NCBI RefSeq assembly: GCF_016888165.1
Contig: NZ_JACSWC010000312.1
Span: forward strand, 1 to 43,134
Reading direction: 5' to 3'
Length of the DNA stretch: 43,134 nt
Source of the DNA: Halomicronema sp. CCY15110
GTDB lineage: Bacteria > Cyanobacteriota > Cyanobacteriia > Phormidesmidales > Phormidesmidaceae
The notes under the pieces were generated by a model, which did not search any database, was not told the DNA's origin, and saw only the letters and a list, made by a program, of their open reading frames with translations. A program made the position numbers and the translations under genes. This document shows, piece by piece, positions 26,145 to 34,939 of this stretch (position 1 is its first letter; each line of letters opens with the position of its first letter).

Positions 26145-26925
26145 TTCTGGTGAACTCCTTATCTTTACAGGTGAGTAACGCCGTCAAAAAGCTTTCGATA
26201 GAACCTGATTGCCAACAATGGGGCTTAAAGTTGGCAAAAACTACAGCACAGAGTCTATGCAATCAACAGGAGTCATAGACTTAACCTTAGAACGTTCTTT
26301 TTCAGCTATTCGTCTGGCGTAAGTTTGTACCTTTCAACATTACTTCATTTAGGTGCCCCGACTTGTTCAAGAAAATATAAAGCCCGAATGAAGGAATGAA
26401 AATCCAGCATTTTGGTCGGCTTTTGCGGTTGATTGATCAAATATAGGCTGAGCACAATCAACATCTGATGACGAAAAACCGGAACAGTGGTTGCCTTCAA
26501 TAACTTTGCTTTATTTCCATGTGGGGCTGATATTCATAGCCTAGGTGCGCCATATCCAAATATTGACACTGCTTGAACAAAGGGATCATGGGCTCGTACC
26601 TAGGACAATTTTTCACCTCCAAAGAAGCCACGGCCCGCCAATCACCAAGTCCTCCTCCCCAATTCGGGAGTCGATTTGGAAGCTTATCCCCTGACACCCG
26701 GCCCGCCCTGATCCAGCTACCCAACACTGTTCACGAGATACTCGCCGCGAAGGAAAATATCAGCGATCGCCCCCACGATGCAAGCGTGCAAGTATTTAGT
26801 TTAATAAATCCGAAATTCTGTAAAAAGGTGGACATACACCTTCTGAGTATGACCACCTGCCCAGTCTTTAACTGACTCCAAAGCCCGAGTTATTTTTCCA
26901 AAATGATCAGGCTTAGTAACCTAAT
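26145..26925. other. AT-rich spacer with a possible decayed gene
   Basis: About 780 bases without a supported gene, more AT-rich than the surroundings. On the minus strand 26533 to 26345 is open for 63 codons and ends in TGA. Its translation has a protein-like look (VPVFRHQMLIVLSLYLI, then a QPQKPTKMLDFHSFIRALYF stretch). The adjacent minus frame just upstream (to 26497) reads MAHLGYEYQPHMEIKQ, so a frameshifted remnant is possible. A C-rich intergenic-repeat fragment occurs near 26658-26675. I found no terminator or RNA gene. Confidence 0.35.
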
Positions 26926-27123
26926 TTACTTTTCTACCTCAGGTACGATGTCTGGACGTTCTTTACCTTCCCAACCAGTGGGGCGTTTAGAGTTGTACCA
27001 CGCAATTGAGCCAATGCTGACTGCCGCAATGAAGCCCACAATTCCTAAAATACTCACTATTGATAAATAAGAAGCATCAGCTGTCTCTACTTGCATTAGA
27101 GGCATATAAATAAGTGAGTGCAT
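26926..27123 (-). CDS. Psb35 (Ssl2148)-like single-pass membrane protein
   Basis: The protein has 65 residues; AAGGA lies 6 bases before ATG 27123. A short lumen- or periplasm-side start is followed by one hydrophobic helix (about 20-42, ILGIVGFIAAVSIGSIAWY), then a polar tail NSKRPTGWEGKERPDIVPEVEK in two parts (NSKRPTGWEGKERP and DIVPEVEK). The AWYNSKRPTGWE transition and acidic tail resemble cyanobacterial Psb35/Ssl2148, reported to associate with CP47 during photosystem II assembly. The match is from memory of the family pattern, so the function is tentative. It is a single-gene unit in an AT-rich area. Confidence 0.55.
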   Translation of the reverse strand: MHSLIYMPLMQVETADASYLSIVSILGIVGFIAAVSIGSIAWYNSKRPTGWEGKERPDIVPEVEK

Positions 27124-27558
27124 ACGTTTTCCTTAACGGGCTAACACGAGAAGGTTATCGAAATATCTTGCCGCTTACATCCCTCCTAGTGTGGAATTGA
27201 TTGCTCCATCAGGCGACAGAGTCAACAGAATAGTAGTGTCAGATTGACTGAGAAGTGATTCGATCTTGATCGCGTCTAAATCTTTCTGTCCGAACCCAAA
27301 TCTTAGGAGAAACTTTAAAGCGGTGGCTTGCCCAGCAAAGGATACCGGAGCCTGTTTTCAATGGCGTGACAATTAGATTCTAGGGCGCGATTCTCAGCGC
27401 TCAGGTATACCACTAGCAATCCAGATACTTTGCAAACACTCTTTTATCTAGGCGCAATAGTGGAGTTTTGATATTTGGATTGACCTTATCGACTGCGGCG
27501 TTTGAATAGTTATAGCTGTGACGCGACGATCGCCATTCTTCTCGGCAATCAGTCTCAT
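27124..27558. other. AT-rich spacer upstream of the Psb35-like gene
   Basis: No supported gene. The bases just right of 27123 should hold the promoter of the Psb35-like gene. I see no clear RNA fold or long repeat apart from the terminator at 27559-27604. Confidence 0.45.
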
Positions 27559-27604
27559 AAAAACAACGTAGCGGTGCGATTAGCCGTAGCGATCGCACCG
27601 CTGC
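27559..27604 (-). terminator. Rho-independent terminator of the DUF6398/pRiA4b gene
   Basis: AGCGGTGCGAT (27570-27580) and ATCGCACCGCT (27592-27602) are perfect 11-bp arms, extendable by two pairs, around an 11-base loop. Read on the minus strand, TTTTT (27563-27559) follows shortly after the stem. It begins about 12 bases beyond the stop codon of the gene ending at 27617. Confidence 0.85.
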
Positions 27605-27616
27605 AACCTCACTCCA

Positions 27617-28645
27617 TTAATCAAAATCGGCATATTGAGGCGGACTGTTACCCGTACGGCTGGTGATTTGAGGATAGTCACCCTTGGGCGCTTTTTTGCG
27701 CACCTCTCTCACTTCGATCACGTGCCACCAGTTGTCACCAAAGTCAAAGGTGTAGCCAAAAATTTCACCTTTTTCGAGGTTGAGATCATTGAGGGTGGTC
27801 TGGGCGACGTCACCCGCATAGTCCAGGCTACTGACCGCTGCGAGTCCGTAACGCTGACAGTCTGGGTCGTCTGGCCCTGCCCCCCCGACTTGAAAGTCGT
27901 ACATGTGCTCTTCTTCACGATCGAACGCCTCAAACAAAATCTGGTGCAGGTCTTGGAGCGACTGCTCTCCCTTGATGAGGACGATCCGCATGATCCGAGG
28001 ATTCTTTTTGGCAAAACTTTCGGTAACGGGTCCCTCGACTAAATCAACTTCCAAAATGTAGAGGGCGTCGCCCGATCGCTGAATGACTGATTTTGGTTTT
28101 TGTGATTTGGGAAGTGCTGGAGCCGCCGCCTCTGTCGTACTGGGTGCATAGGGAATGATCCCCGCCGCTGCCAGTTGTTCCTGTACTTCGGGGGGAGCCG
28201 ATCGCGCATCCAAAATCATGCCATTGACCGAAATCATCCACGCGAGGGGATTGTCGCCCAGCTTGCTGGGTAAGCACCAATCGGGGTCGAGTTGCCCCAT
28301 ATCCAGCATGTCGCGCACTTGCTTAGATTTGCCCTGGCCAGTGCTGCTGCCCACGCCAAACCAGGCATACAAATCGCTGGCGCTGATGTGCGGCGTTTGA
28401 GACGAGTCGAACAAAAAGTTCACCATGCCGATCGCGTGACTGAGGCCACAGGCCCAACTGCGATCGCGCCCACTTTTCAACGGTGAGGGGCGCTTGCGGC
28501 AAAGGGCTGCGGTGGCCTGGCGAATCAAAGTGGCATATTCGTCATGGAGGTGCTGCGCCGCAAACTCGTCGGTCATGGCGGTGATGCTGTCGAACTTAGC
28601 CTGCATCGCCTTGGGTACTTTTTCCGATGTGGTAGACTTTGCCAT
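27617..28645 (-). CDS. DUF6398 and pRiA4b ORF-3-like domain protein
   Basis: The protein has 342 residues from ATG 28645, supported by AGGAGG 4-5 bases upstream; the frame extends to a TTG at 28660. The N-terminal part (about 5-110) matches the DUF6398 pattern: VPKAMQAKFDSI, RKRPSPLKSGRDRSWACGL, NFLFDSSQTPH, then GKSKQVRDML. A helical linker with a DPDW-type segment follows. The C-terminal part (about 190-340) is the plasmid pRiA4b ORF-3-like domain (PF07929): LYILEVDL, RIVLIKGEQSLQDLHQILFE, a YDF patch, FGYTFDFGDNWWHVIEV. The function of both domains is unknown. The pRiA4b domain is often associated with mobile DNA, but codon use here matches the host. It has its own terminator. Confidence 0.85.
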   Translation of the reverse strand: MAKSTTSEKVPKAMQAKFDSITAMTDEFAAQHLHDEYATLIRQATAALCRKRPSPLKSGRDRSWACGLSHAIGMVNFLFDSSQTPHISASDLYAWFGVGSSTGQGKSKQVRDMLDMGQLDPDWCLPSKLGDNPLAWMISVNGMILDARSAPPEVQEQLAAAGIIPYAPSTTEAAAPALPKSQKPKSVIQRSGDALYILEVDLVEGPVTESFAKKNPRIMRIVLIKGEQSLQDLHQILFEAFDREEEHMYDFQVGGAGPDDPDCQRYGLAAVSSLDYAGDVAQTTLNDLNLEKGEIFGYTFDFGDNWWHVIEVREVRKKAPKGDYPQITSRTGNSPPQYADFD

Positions 28646-28796
28646 CTTGCCTCCTGCCAATGCGTCCGGTCAGCTGCGTGAGCCATGGGGGTTGATTGCC
28701 AACTTGCAGGCATTGTAGCGGAGCGATCACGATCGGCTGGTCGCAAGCCCTGCTATGGCCATTCACCAAGTGATGAGATTTGGCGGGGTGACCTGG

Positions 28797-29264
28797 CTAT
28801 TGGGCGTCGTCGCAGACGGTTTCTGTACCGGCTAACCGGGGCAACGGCATGCCCGTCTCAGATTCACACTGGGCAACGACCGTCGTAGTGCCGTTAGCTA
28901 CCTCAATCGCAAAAACGCCTGTCGCAAAGTTAGGGTTGCCTGGTGTATCTGGCGTGGCCGTCATGACGACCTGAGTGGGTTGCTGGTCGGCGATCGCGAT
29001 TTGATAGCCCCCCTCATCGAGTCGAACCCCAACCCCCAGATCGGCCAAGGTGCTCGTGAATTGTCCATTTTCCAGATAGTAAGCCTGTTGGCTTCGGGCC
29101 AGTGCGCCTAAGTTGGTGCGGACTTGCGAGGTTGTTGCCGCTGACGGATTGGGAGACAGGGCGCGATCGCCCCCAGGGGATAACAGCAGGCCAAAGCAAC
29201 CAGCAGTCAAGGTCGCCGACAGCAGGCTACCAGACAACATCATGAAGCGTCGGAAATACATCAT
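28797..29264 (-). CDS. Type IV pilin-derived protein with a lipoprotein-like N-terminus
   Basis: The protein has 155 residues; GAGG lies 4 bases before ATG 29264. The middle and C-terminus match cyanobacterial type IV pilin-like G/H proteins: SQVRTNLGALARSQQAYYLE (about 46-65), then NGQFTSTLADLG, ATGVFAIEV, VAQCES and a terminal VCDDAQ. The last two contribute the paired cysteines of the D-loop. What is missing is the pilin N-terminus: there is no GFTLIE-type prepilin peptidase site. In its place is a short hydrophobic stretch ending in LTAGC (Cys about 23), a weak lipobox. It is therefore probably exported by Sec and lipidated or cleaved, not assembled into a pilus. The role is unknown. Confidence 0.75.
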   Translation of the reverse strand: MMYFRRFMMLSGSLLSATLTAGCFGLLLSPGGDRALSPNPSAATTSQVRTNLGALARSQQAYYLENGQFTSTLADLGVGVRLDEGGYQIAIADQQPTQVVMTATPDTPGNPNFATGVFAIEVANGTTTVVAQCESETGMPLPRLAGTETVCDDAQ

Positions 29265-29332
29265 CAGCCCTCACAGTTCCAACAAAGATATAGACCCACA
29301 ATGCCCACATCCAGCCCGCAATCTTAAAGTTA

Positions 29333-30721
29333 CTAACGGGTCAGTTGCGCTTGCAATTGTTCCTTTTCTTGCTTGAGTTGAGCGACTTCTGCTTGCAATT
29401 GCTCATGTTTGAGCGCCCGCTCGATCGCGGCTCCAGCGTGGATGTTGAATGCCAGCATAAAAAACTCATCGTCATCGGTAAAGCTGGTTTTGAAACAGGT
29501 TGGCACTGCCACATTGGCGGGCTCAGGAACCACCGAAATGGGCGAGATCCCAGAGCGGTATTTATTGAAGGCTTGCGTCACCGCAATCAGCTGCCCCGCC
29601 GTATCGAACACGGGCATACAAAGCAGGCTGTAGGTGCGATAGCGGCCCTGGCGATCCACTTGCTGAGCCAGTTGCGAATCGGGGCGATCGTACACATCAC
29701 AAGGCAGATTCAAAATTGTCCCGGTTTCTGCCACTTGCCCCACGTAGCCCTGGCCCAGGGGCGATCGCATGCGGTGCGCGGTGCCATCTGGCAACCGCAG
29801 GTCAGTCCATAGATCGCCGCGATCGCGATCCCACAGCCAAATGGCGCTATGGTCCGCCTCCAGTAAATACTGCGCTTCTTGTTGGACTCGGCTTAAGGTG
29901 GCCGTCAGCGACGAACCACTGTAGTTCAGCGCTTGAGTCGCCTTGACCAGTAGGGTGGCCGATTTTTGGCGTTTGGCCGCTTGAAAAAAGGCCTGTGAGC
30001 TTTCTAAAATCAATCGAAAGACCCCGTGAAAGCCCGCAAAAGCGACCTCATCGGCTTGCGTAAACCCTTGCAAATCAATCCGGTGAATGAGGGGGACGCG
30101 GGGATCGGCATCGGGCAAACATTTATTCAACACCTCGATCACCGCTAACACCTCGCCGTAGGGGTCAAGCACGGGCAGCGCCATCAAGGTGTAAGTGCGG
30201 TAGCCGGTCTGGGCTTCCAACTTTTTGGCCGCCCCGGAGCGGACATCGTCATAAAAATCGAACGGGACGTTGATGCTGGCTTTGGTGTGCGCGACTTCGC
30301 CAGCAATGCCCTGGTGCCAGGGTAGGCGAATTTCCAGACCCACGGTCGAATGCTCCGTCTCGGTGACTGTCGACCACAGCTCTTGGCGATGGTGATCGAC
30401 CAGGAAGACCGTGGTGCGATCGGCGTTGAGAATTTCCCCCACCTTCAGCGCAAAGGTGCTCAACATGTCTTGCAGAATCACGTCAAAGGTTTGGCTTTCA
30501 AGCATCGCCAGAGTTTGCGTGACCACCTGCAATTGCAACTCGACCTGATGAATCACCTCTTGGCAAGTATCGCGATTGAGCGGGGCCAGGAGGTCGGCAA
30601 AAGAATGTGTGGGTTCTTGCGATCGCTCCAACAGCGGCGAATTCAACTTGGCAATGACTTCAAAATCCAGCTCTGAGGCCAGCTGTGACCAATCAACGAA
30701 ACACCCGTTAGTGACAACCAT
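29333..30721 (-). CDS. Double-GAF protein with two NKFDE cyclic-nucleotide signatures
   Basis: The protein has 462 residues from ATG 30721; the frame runs to 30880 but the extra 53 residues look non-coding. Two GAF domains are clear, at about 75-250 and 265-425. Each holds the NKFDE pattern (N-K...F-x3-D-E): VLNKC with FTQADE in the first, AFNKY with FTDDDE in the second. That signature marks cAMP/cGMP-binding GAF domains in phosphodiesterases and cyanobacterial cyclases CyaB1/CyaB2. A coiled coil (EQLQAEVAQLKQEKEQLQAQ) ends the chain. No cyclase, kinase or phosphodiesterase domain is attached, so it may act on a partner through the coil. Ligand identity is inference. Confidence 0.85.
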   Translation of the reverse strand: MVVTNGCFVDWSQLASELDFEVIAKLNSPLLERSQEPTHSFADLLAPLNRDTCQEVIHQVELQLQVVTQTLAMLESQTFDVILQDMLSTFALKVGEILNADRTTVFLVDHHRQELWSTVTETEHSTVGLEIRLPWHQGIAGEVAHTKASINVPFDFYDDVRSGAAKKLEAQTGYRTYTLMALPVLDPYGEVLAVIEVLNKCLPDADPRVPLIHRIDLQGFTQADEVAFAGFHGVFRLILESSQAFFQAAKRQKSATLLVKATQALNYSGSSLTATLSRVQQEAQYLLEADHSAIWLWDRDRGDLWTDLRLPDGTAHRMRSPLGQGYVGQVAETGTILNLPCDVYDRPDSQLAQQVDRQGRYRTYSLLCMPVFDTAGQLIAVTQAFNKYRSGISPISVVPEPANVAVPTCFKTSFTDDDEFFMLAFNIHAGAAIERALKHEQLQAEVAQLKQEKEQLQAQLTR

Positions 30722-31183
30722 GTGCGATTTCCCGATTCCAAAACAGTGACATTTCAGGCATCCAGTCAAGCTTGCCCTGGAGCGATCGCCGAGCGCGCCC
30801 CCGGTAAGTACCGCCGTCGCCCCCACTGGCGCGATGGCCGAGCCCTCGTCTGGGGTCAGTGATGGGGGGCCACCCCGCAATGGAGCGCTCGGCTGGCCCA
30901 GTGGATCACCAACCTGACTGGGCCGTTCTCGACTGAAGAACTCCCGTGTTAATAGTTAGAGTCTGCCCAGTGGTTGGAAGGGGCGTGACATCGGGACACT
31001 GTTTTTTACAAGGTGGCGAGCATGACTGCTGTCTCGAAAGGAATTGCGCCCCAGGCGGATAGCGGGCTCCAGCGGGGTCGAATTTGAAACTGCTGCCAAC
31101 CGTGCGAATGGGGCCGAGACCCGCTGAGAGGCATCGCCCAATCGGGGCTACCATGGGGCTATGCAGACAGGGCAAACGGATTT
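30722..31183. other. Spacer between divergent GAF and SDR genes
   Basis: About 460 bases. Several short open frames occur but none has family features or a ribosome site. It should contain the promoters of both divergent genes; I cannot pick hexamers. A HIP1 octamer lies near 30783. Confidence 0.45.
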
Positions 31184-31879
31184 ATGCGCAATCGCCACGT
31201 TTTGATTACCGGAGGCACGGGTGGCCTGGGCCGCGGCGTCACCGCAGTACTGCTCGCCCAGGGAGCCTCGGTCACCATTCCCTACGTCAATGCTCAGGGG
31301 GTGGACAACTTGCAAGCACAGCTGTCGGCTGATGAGCGATCGCGGGTGCGGTTTGTTTCGGCGGATCTCAGCGACGAGGCCTCGGTCATCTCGCTGATCC
31401 AGAGTCACGATCGCCTGGATGCCACGATTCATCTTGTGGGGGGCTTTGCCATGGGGGCAACGGCTGACTTCAGTTTTGCCGAGTGGCGACAACAGTTGGA
31501 CTTGAACCTGAACACCACATTTTTGATCTGTAAGCACAGCTTGCAAAAAATGCTCTCGCAAGACTATGGCCGCATCGTCACAGTGGGGTCGCGAGGGGCT
31601 GTACAGCCCACCGGACAGTTAGCCGCCTACTGCGCCTCTAAGGCGGGCGTTGTCGCGTTAACCCAAGCGATCGCGGACGAAACGAAGGGCACGGGGGTCA
31701 CCGCTAACGTCGTCTTACCCAGCGTGATCGACACCCCCGGCAATCGTCAGGCCATGGGTGCAGACCAAGCCCAGCAGTGGGTGACACCCGAGTCGCTGGG
31801 CCAGGTGATTGCCTTTTTAGTCTCCGATGCGGCCAAAGACATGCGGGGAGCAGCGGTGCCGGTATATGGCCAAGCTTGA
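31184..31879 (+). CDS. Short-chain dehydrogenase/reductase
   Basis: The protein has 231 residues. This is a classical SDR: cofactor loop TGGTGGLG (9-16), LNLNTTF in the central helix, catalytic Ser136 (VTVGSRG), Tyr149 and Lys153 in YCASK, and a following PSVIDTP turn. All catalytic residues are present. It resembles FabG-like 3-oxoacyl reductases but is slightly shorter, and the substrate is not evident. The 3' end overlaps the most likely start of the CPBP protease gene by 14 bases, so the two are probably co-translated. Confidence 0.92.
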   Translation: MRNRHVLITGGTGGLGRGVTAVLLAQGASVTIPYVNAQGVDNLQAQLSADERSRVRFVSADLSDEASVISLIQSHDRLDATIHLVGGFAMGATADFSFAEWRQQLDLNLNTTFLICKHSLQKMLSQDYGRIVTVGSRGAVQPTGQLAAYCASKAGVVALTQAIADETKGTGVTANVVLPSVIDTPGNRQAMGADQAQQWVTPESLGQVIAFLVSDAAKDMRGAAVPVYGQA

Positions 31880-32759
31880 CACCGCAACAGTCTTTGCGAA
31901 ACCAACTTTTCGGCGCTTTTTGGGGGTCATCGCTTTAATGTGGGTGACTTTGGGGGCGCTGCTGGCGATCGCCACCCTGAGCCAAAATGCTCCAACCACA
32001 ACGACCGAGCCGCTCTTGACGCCCATCTTCTATCTCATTGTGTTTGGGGGCGGCAGTTTGTGGGTGCTCTGGCAATATCGCCGCCGCCAGGTCAATCTCC
32101 CACTGCTCCTCGGGCCATGGCCCGAGCGCCCCGATTGGCTGGCCTGGTTTGGGGTCTGGGTCATGTCATTTATGTTTTCTCTCGGCGCGTTTCAACTGTC
32201 GTTTGTGGCGTTGTCGTACTGGGCACCCGATTGGGTCGCCAGCACCTTAGCCGAGTCACTATTTTTGGGCGCAGAGGAAACGGCTATTCCCTGGCTATAC
32301 AACCTGTTGATGGTGTTGCTGTTGGTCGTGGCCGCCCCGGTGTTGGAAGAGTTTTTGTTTCGGGGCTTTTTGCTACACCGCTGGGGCACCCGCTGGAATC
32401 CGCCGGTGGCAGTGCTGCTGACCTCCATCCTGTTCGGCATTTTGCACGGCAACGTGATTGGGCTCACCCTGTTTGGTCTGGTGATGGCGCTGCTGTATTT
32501 GCGCACCAACAGCTTAGGGGTGGCGATCGCCATTCATGCCCTCAATAACGCGATCGCGGCTAGTCTGGAAATCATCTCGCGCCTCACCGGCAACGCCGAA
32601 CCCACCTCGCTAGAGGAATTCCGTTCCGGCGTCTGGTTTGGGGCAATTCTATTAGCCGTATCGATGCCTTTTCTAATCAAATTCATTCGCCGCAATTGGC
32701 CGACCAAAGACACCCCTTTGCCCTATTGGGTCAACCGCGATCGCACCTTGGCGCGATGA
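31866..32759 (+). CDS. CPBP (Abi/CAAX-type) intramembrane metalloprotease
   Basis: The protein has 297 residues from ATG 31866, inside the end of the SDR gene; an earlier frame start at 31827 would overlap more. Several membrane helices are visible, with the motifs EEFLFRG (Glu161-Glu162-xxx-Arg166), GILHGN (His194) and HALNNAI, the three metal/catalytic motifs of CPBP proteases. Family members cleave prenylated or membrane proteins, and in cyanobacteria and plastids some affect photosynthetic membranes; the target here is unknown. It ends 39 bases before the convergent glgC stop. Confidence 0.92.
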   Translation: MAKLDTATVFAKPTFRRFLGVIALMWVTLGALLAIATLSQNAPTTTTEPLLTPIFYLIVFGGGSLWVLWQYRRRQVNLPLLLGPWPERPDWLAWFGVWVMSFMFSLGAFQLSFVALSYWAPDWVASTLAESLFLGAEETAIPWLYNLLMVLLLVVAAPVLEEFLFRGFLLHRWGTRWNPPVAVLLTSILFGILHGNVIGLTLFGLVMALLYLRTNSLGVAIAIHALNNAIAASLEIISRLTGNAEPTSLEEFRSGVWFGAILLAVSMPFLIKFIRRNWPTKDTPLPYWVNRDRTLAR

Positions 32760-32798
32760 CTCGGCAAACCTTGAAAATTAGACACCTAAAACCTTTGC

Positions 32799-34088
32799 CT
32801 AAATCACCATGCCATCGGGCAGGGTGGCATCTTTTAGCACCACCACAATCCCGCTGCGAATATAAAACCCATCCTGCTCACGCTCGGCTTCCTGCACATT
32901 GTCTTTATTCAAAATTTTGACATTGCACCCAATCCGAGCATTCTTATCAATGATGGCGTTGCTGATTTCGCTATTGGCTCCTATCCCCAGGGCAATTTGG
33001 GGGCGATCGCAGCGGCTATCTTGCTCAAAATCTGATTGATAATAATCGGCCCCCATCAGCAAACTATTGCGAATCAAGCAGCCTGATTCGATCCGGGTGC
33101 GGATGCCCAAAACGGAATGATGAATCTGGCAGCTTTTAAGAATACAGCCCTCACTAATCATCGACTCTGTCACGGTGCATTCCAGTTGCTTCGTCGGTGG
33201 CAAATACCGTGCTCGGGTGTAAATAGGGGCCGATTTATTGTAAAAACTAAAGTCAGGATTGGGCTGTTTTACCAAAGCCAAATTAGCGTCATAGAACGCT
33301 TTGATGGTGCCAATATCTTCCCAATAATCATTAAAAAGATATGCCTGCACCTTCATTTTATGAATCGCTTCAGGCAGGATCTCTTTACCAAAATCGGTAT
33401 AGTCTGGGCGACGCTGCAATAAATCTAACAGCGCCCGGCGCTTAAAAACATAAATCCCCATCGACGCAATGTAGGGCATTTTCTGAGCAGCGGCGGCATC
33501 CATGCCTAAAGCCGTCGTGTCAACCTGCATGTGTTTAAGCGCCTCGCCCTCAGGCTTCTCGTAAAAATCGATAATGCGACCATGCGGATTGATTTTCATC
33601 AGGCCAAAACTAGAGGCCCGGGCTTCATCCATCGGCACCACAGACAAAGTAATGTCGGCCCCACTCTCGCGGTGCTGACGAACAAAGTCGCTATAATCCA
33701 TCCGATACAGATGGTCTCCCGACAAGATCAAATAATCGTCCACATCATGGGACGCAAATCGCCCTAGATATTGTCGAACCGCATCCGCTGTGCCTTGAAA
33801 CCAAGCCTGGCTTTCGGGAGTCTGCTGCGCGGCCAAAACCTCGACAAAACCTTGTTGAAAGCCAGAAAAAGCGTAAGAGCGCGAAATATGTTGGTTTAAC
33901 GAAGCCGAATTAAACTGCGTCAGGATATAAATTTTGAGGATATTTGAATTGATGCAGTTGCTGATGGGAATATCAATTAGTCGATGCTTTCCGGCTAGTG
34001 GCACCGCTGGTTTTGCCCGAGTTTTGGTCAGGGGATAAAGGCGCGTACCAGCACCGCCGCCCAGAATAATGGAAATAACTCGATTCAT
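32799..34088 (-). CDS. glgC: Glucose-1-phosphate adenylyltransferase (ADP-glucose pyrophosphorylase)
   Basis: The protein has 429 residues, the normal cyanobacterial length. The substrate loop [21 protein letters not shown] (from residue 10, 20 residues plus the next) opens the nucleotidyltransferase domain. [23 protein letters not shown] and [11 protein letters not shown] follow; the Asp of [10 protein letters not shown] is catalytic. A left-handed helix domain occupies the C-terminus, ending in [19 protein letters not shown] with the effector-binding lysine. The enzyme makes ADP-glucose for glycogen and is normally activated by 3-phosphoglycerate and inhibited by phosphate. The segment near residues 355-370 ([14 protein letters not shown]) is a little shorter than in typical copies. 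It is a monocistronic unit. Confidence 0.95.
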   Translation of the reverse strand: MNRVISIILGGGAGTRLYPLTKTRAKPAVPLAGKHRLIDIPISNCINSNILKIYILTQFNSASLNQHISRSYAFSGFQQGFVEVLAAQQTPESQAWFQGTADAVRQYLGRFASHDVDDYLILSGDHLYRMDYSDFVRQHRESGADITLSVVPMDEARASSFGLMKINPHGRIIDFYEKPEGEALKHMQVDTTALGMDAAAAQKMPYIASMGIYVFKRRALLDLLQRRPDYTDFGKEILPEAIHKMKVQAYLFNDYWEDIGTIKAFYDANLALVKQPNPDFSFYNKSAPIYTRARYLPPTKQLECTVTESMISEGCILKSCQIHHSVLGIRTRIESGCLIRNSLLMGADYYQSDFEQDSRCDRPQIALGIGANSEISNAIIDKNARIGCNVKILNKDNVQEAEREQDGFYIRSGIVVVLKDATLPDGMVI

Positions 34089-34587
34089 TGACCTGACTAT
34101 TTAACAGCTTTTGAAAAACAAGATATTTGACCTGACATCAAGGGCTTCCAAATCGTGACTTACGGATTGCGATCGCAAGCAAAATACCTGTTCCGAAATT
34201 ATGGATAAATTGGCAAAATGTAAACTTTTCCTGGAAGTCTTACCTCAAGCCAGTACAGTATGCAAAATTAATTACATCATGCTATTGACAAGTTTTATCT
34301 GTGCTCACCTTCTCAAGAAAGTCGGATGCTGGCACGGGTCAATCGACATAACGCCACCTCTATCGAAATAGAGAGATGATGACTGGCCCACAGTGACAAG
34401 ATGTAGTCTAAATCTTAGCTGATGGTTTCCATTCCCCCAGCGAAGTAACGCATTGTTTCGATTCCTGATTCCCGGAAAACGGTCATGGAGAATTTATTCT
34501 TAATCTCTACCTCTAGCTAGAAGTGAGGATAGACACTTTCGAGTAACGTTTTAGAAATAAACATTATTGCAGATTTCATTCGTGACT
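34089..34587. other. AT-rich spacer between divergent glgC and a small gene
   Basis: About 500 bases with no supported gene. It holds the glgC promoter region (left) and that of the small gene (right). A perfect stem CTCTAT-CGAA-ATAGAG (34358-34373) has no T-run. A TTGACA at about 34285 lacks a good -10. The region is clearly richer in A and T than the neighbouring genes. Confidence 0.5.
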
Positions 34588-34842
34588 ATGAGTAATCCTA
34601 TTCCCTTGAAAGGACCGGAATTAGTAGATTGTGCAAAGGCCAATGCCGGTGAGGGTGTGGGTATTGCCGCTGAGCGATGTGGGTACGGTCAAGATGTTAC
34701 AACCTTTCAAACAGCCCTGAAACAGGCTTGTGCTGATATTGGTGTAAATGTAGAAGCGATCGCTGACTTAATTACTCCCCAGCAGCGGGTTATGACTCAG
34801 GGCGGATTGTCCATCTCTCCAGACACTTCTTCTGACCTGTAG
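34588..34842 (+). CDS. Small soluble protein, unknown function
   Basis: The protein has 84 residues from ATG 34588; the frame extends to a TTG at 34567. The chain begins MSNPIPLKGPELVDCAKANA, continues with a Gly/Ala-rich turn (GEGVGIAAERCGYGQD) and a helix with a second pair of cysteines, and ends in a polar tail. It resembles a small cyanobacterial conserved protein I cannot name. It has no membrane segment. It lies 97 bases before the PLD gene on the same strand and may share its transcript. Confidence 0.6.
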   Translation: MSNPIPLKGPELVDCAKANAGEGVGIAAERCGYGQDVTTFQTALKQACADIGVNVEAIADLITPQQRVMTQGGLSISPDTSSDL

Positions 34843-34939
34843 GATTGATCTATAGGGTTTGAAAGTTGCTAGCGCTCACAAATATTGTCAGACCATTAGA
34901 CACTGATCTTTCACAATACCTGTCACAACAAAGAGGGCA

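Noticed and set aside
26497-26875. Short open frames of 76 and 100 codons on opposite strands
   Set aside because: They overlap each other, run through a C-rich repeat fragment, lack ribosome sites and show no domain features.
30881-31175. Open frames between the GAF and SDR genes
   Set aside because: Composition is unlike coding sequence here, with no ribosome site and no recognisable motif; the GAF gene start is also placed at 30721 for this reason.
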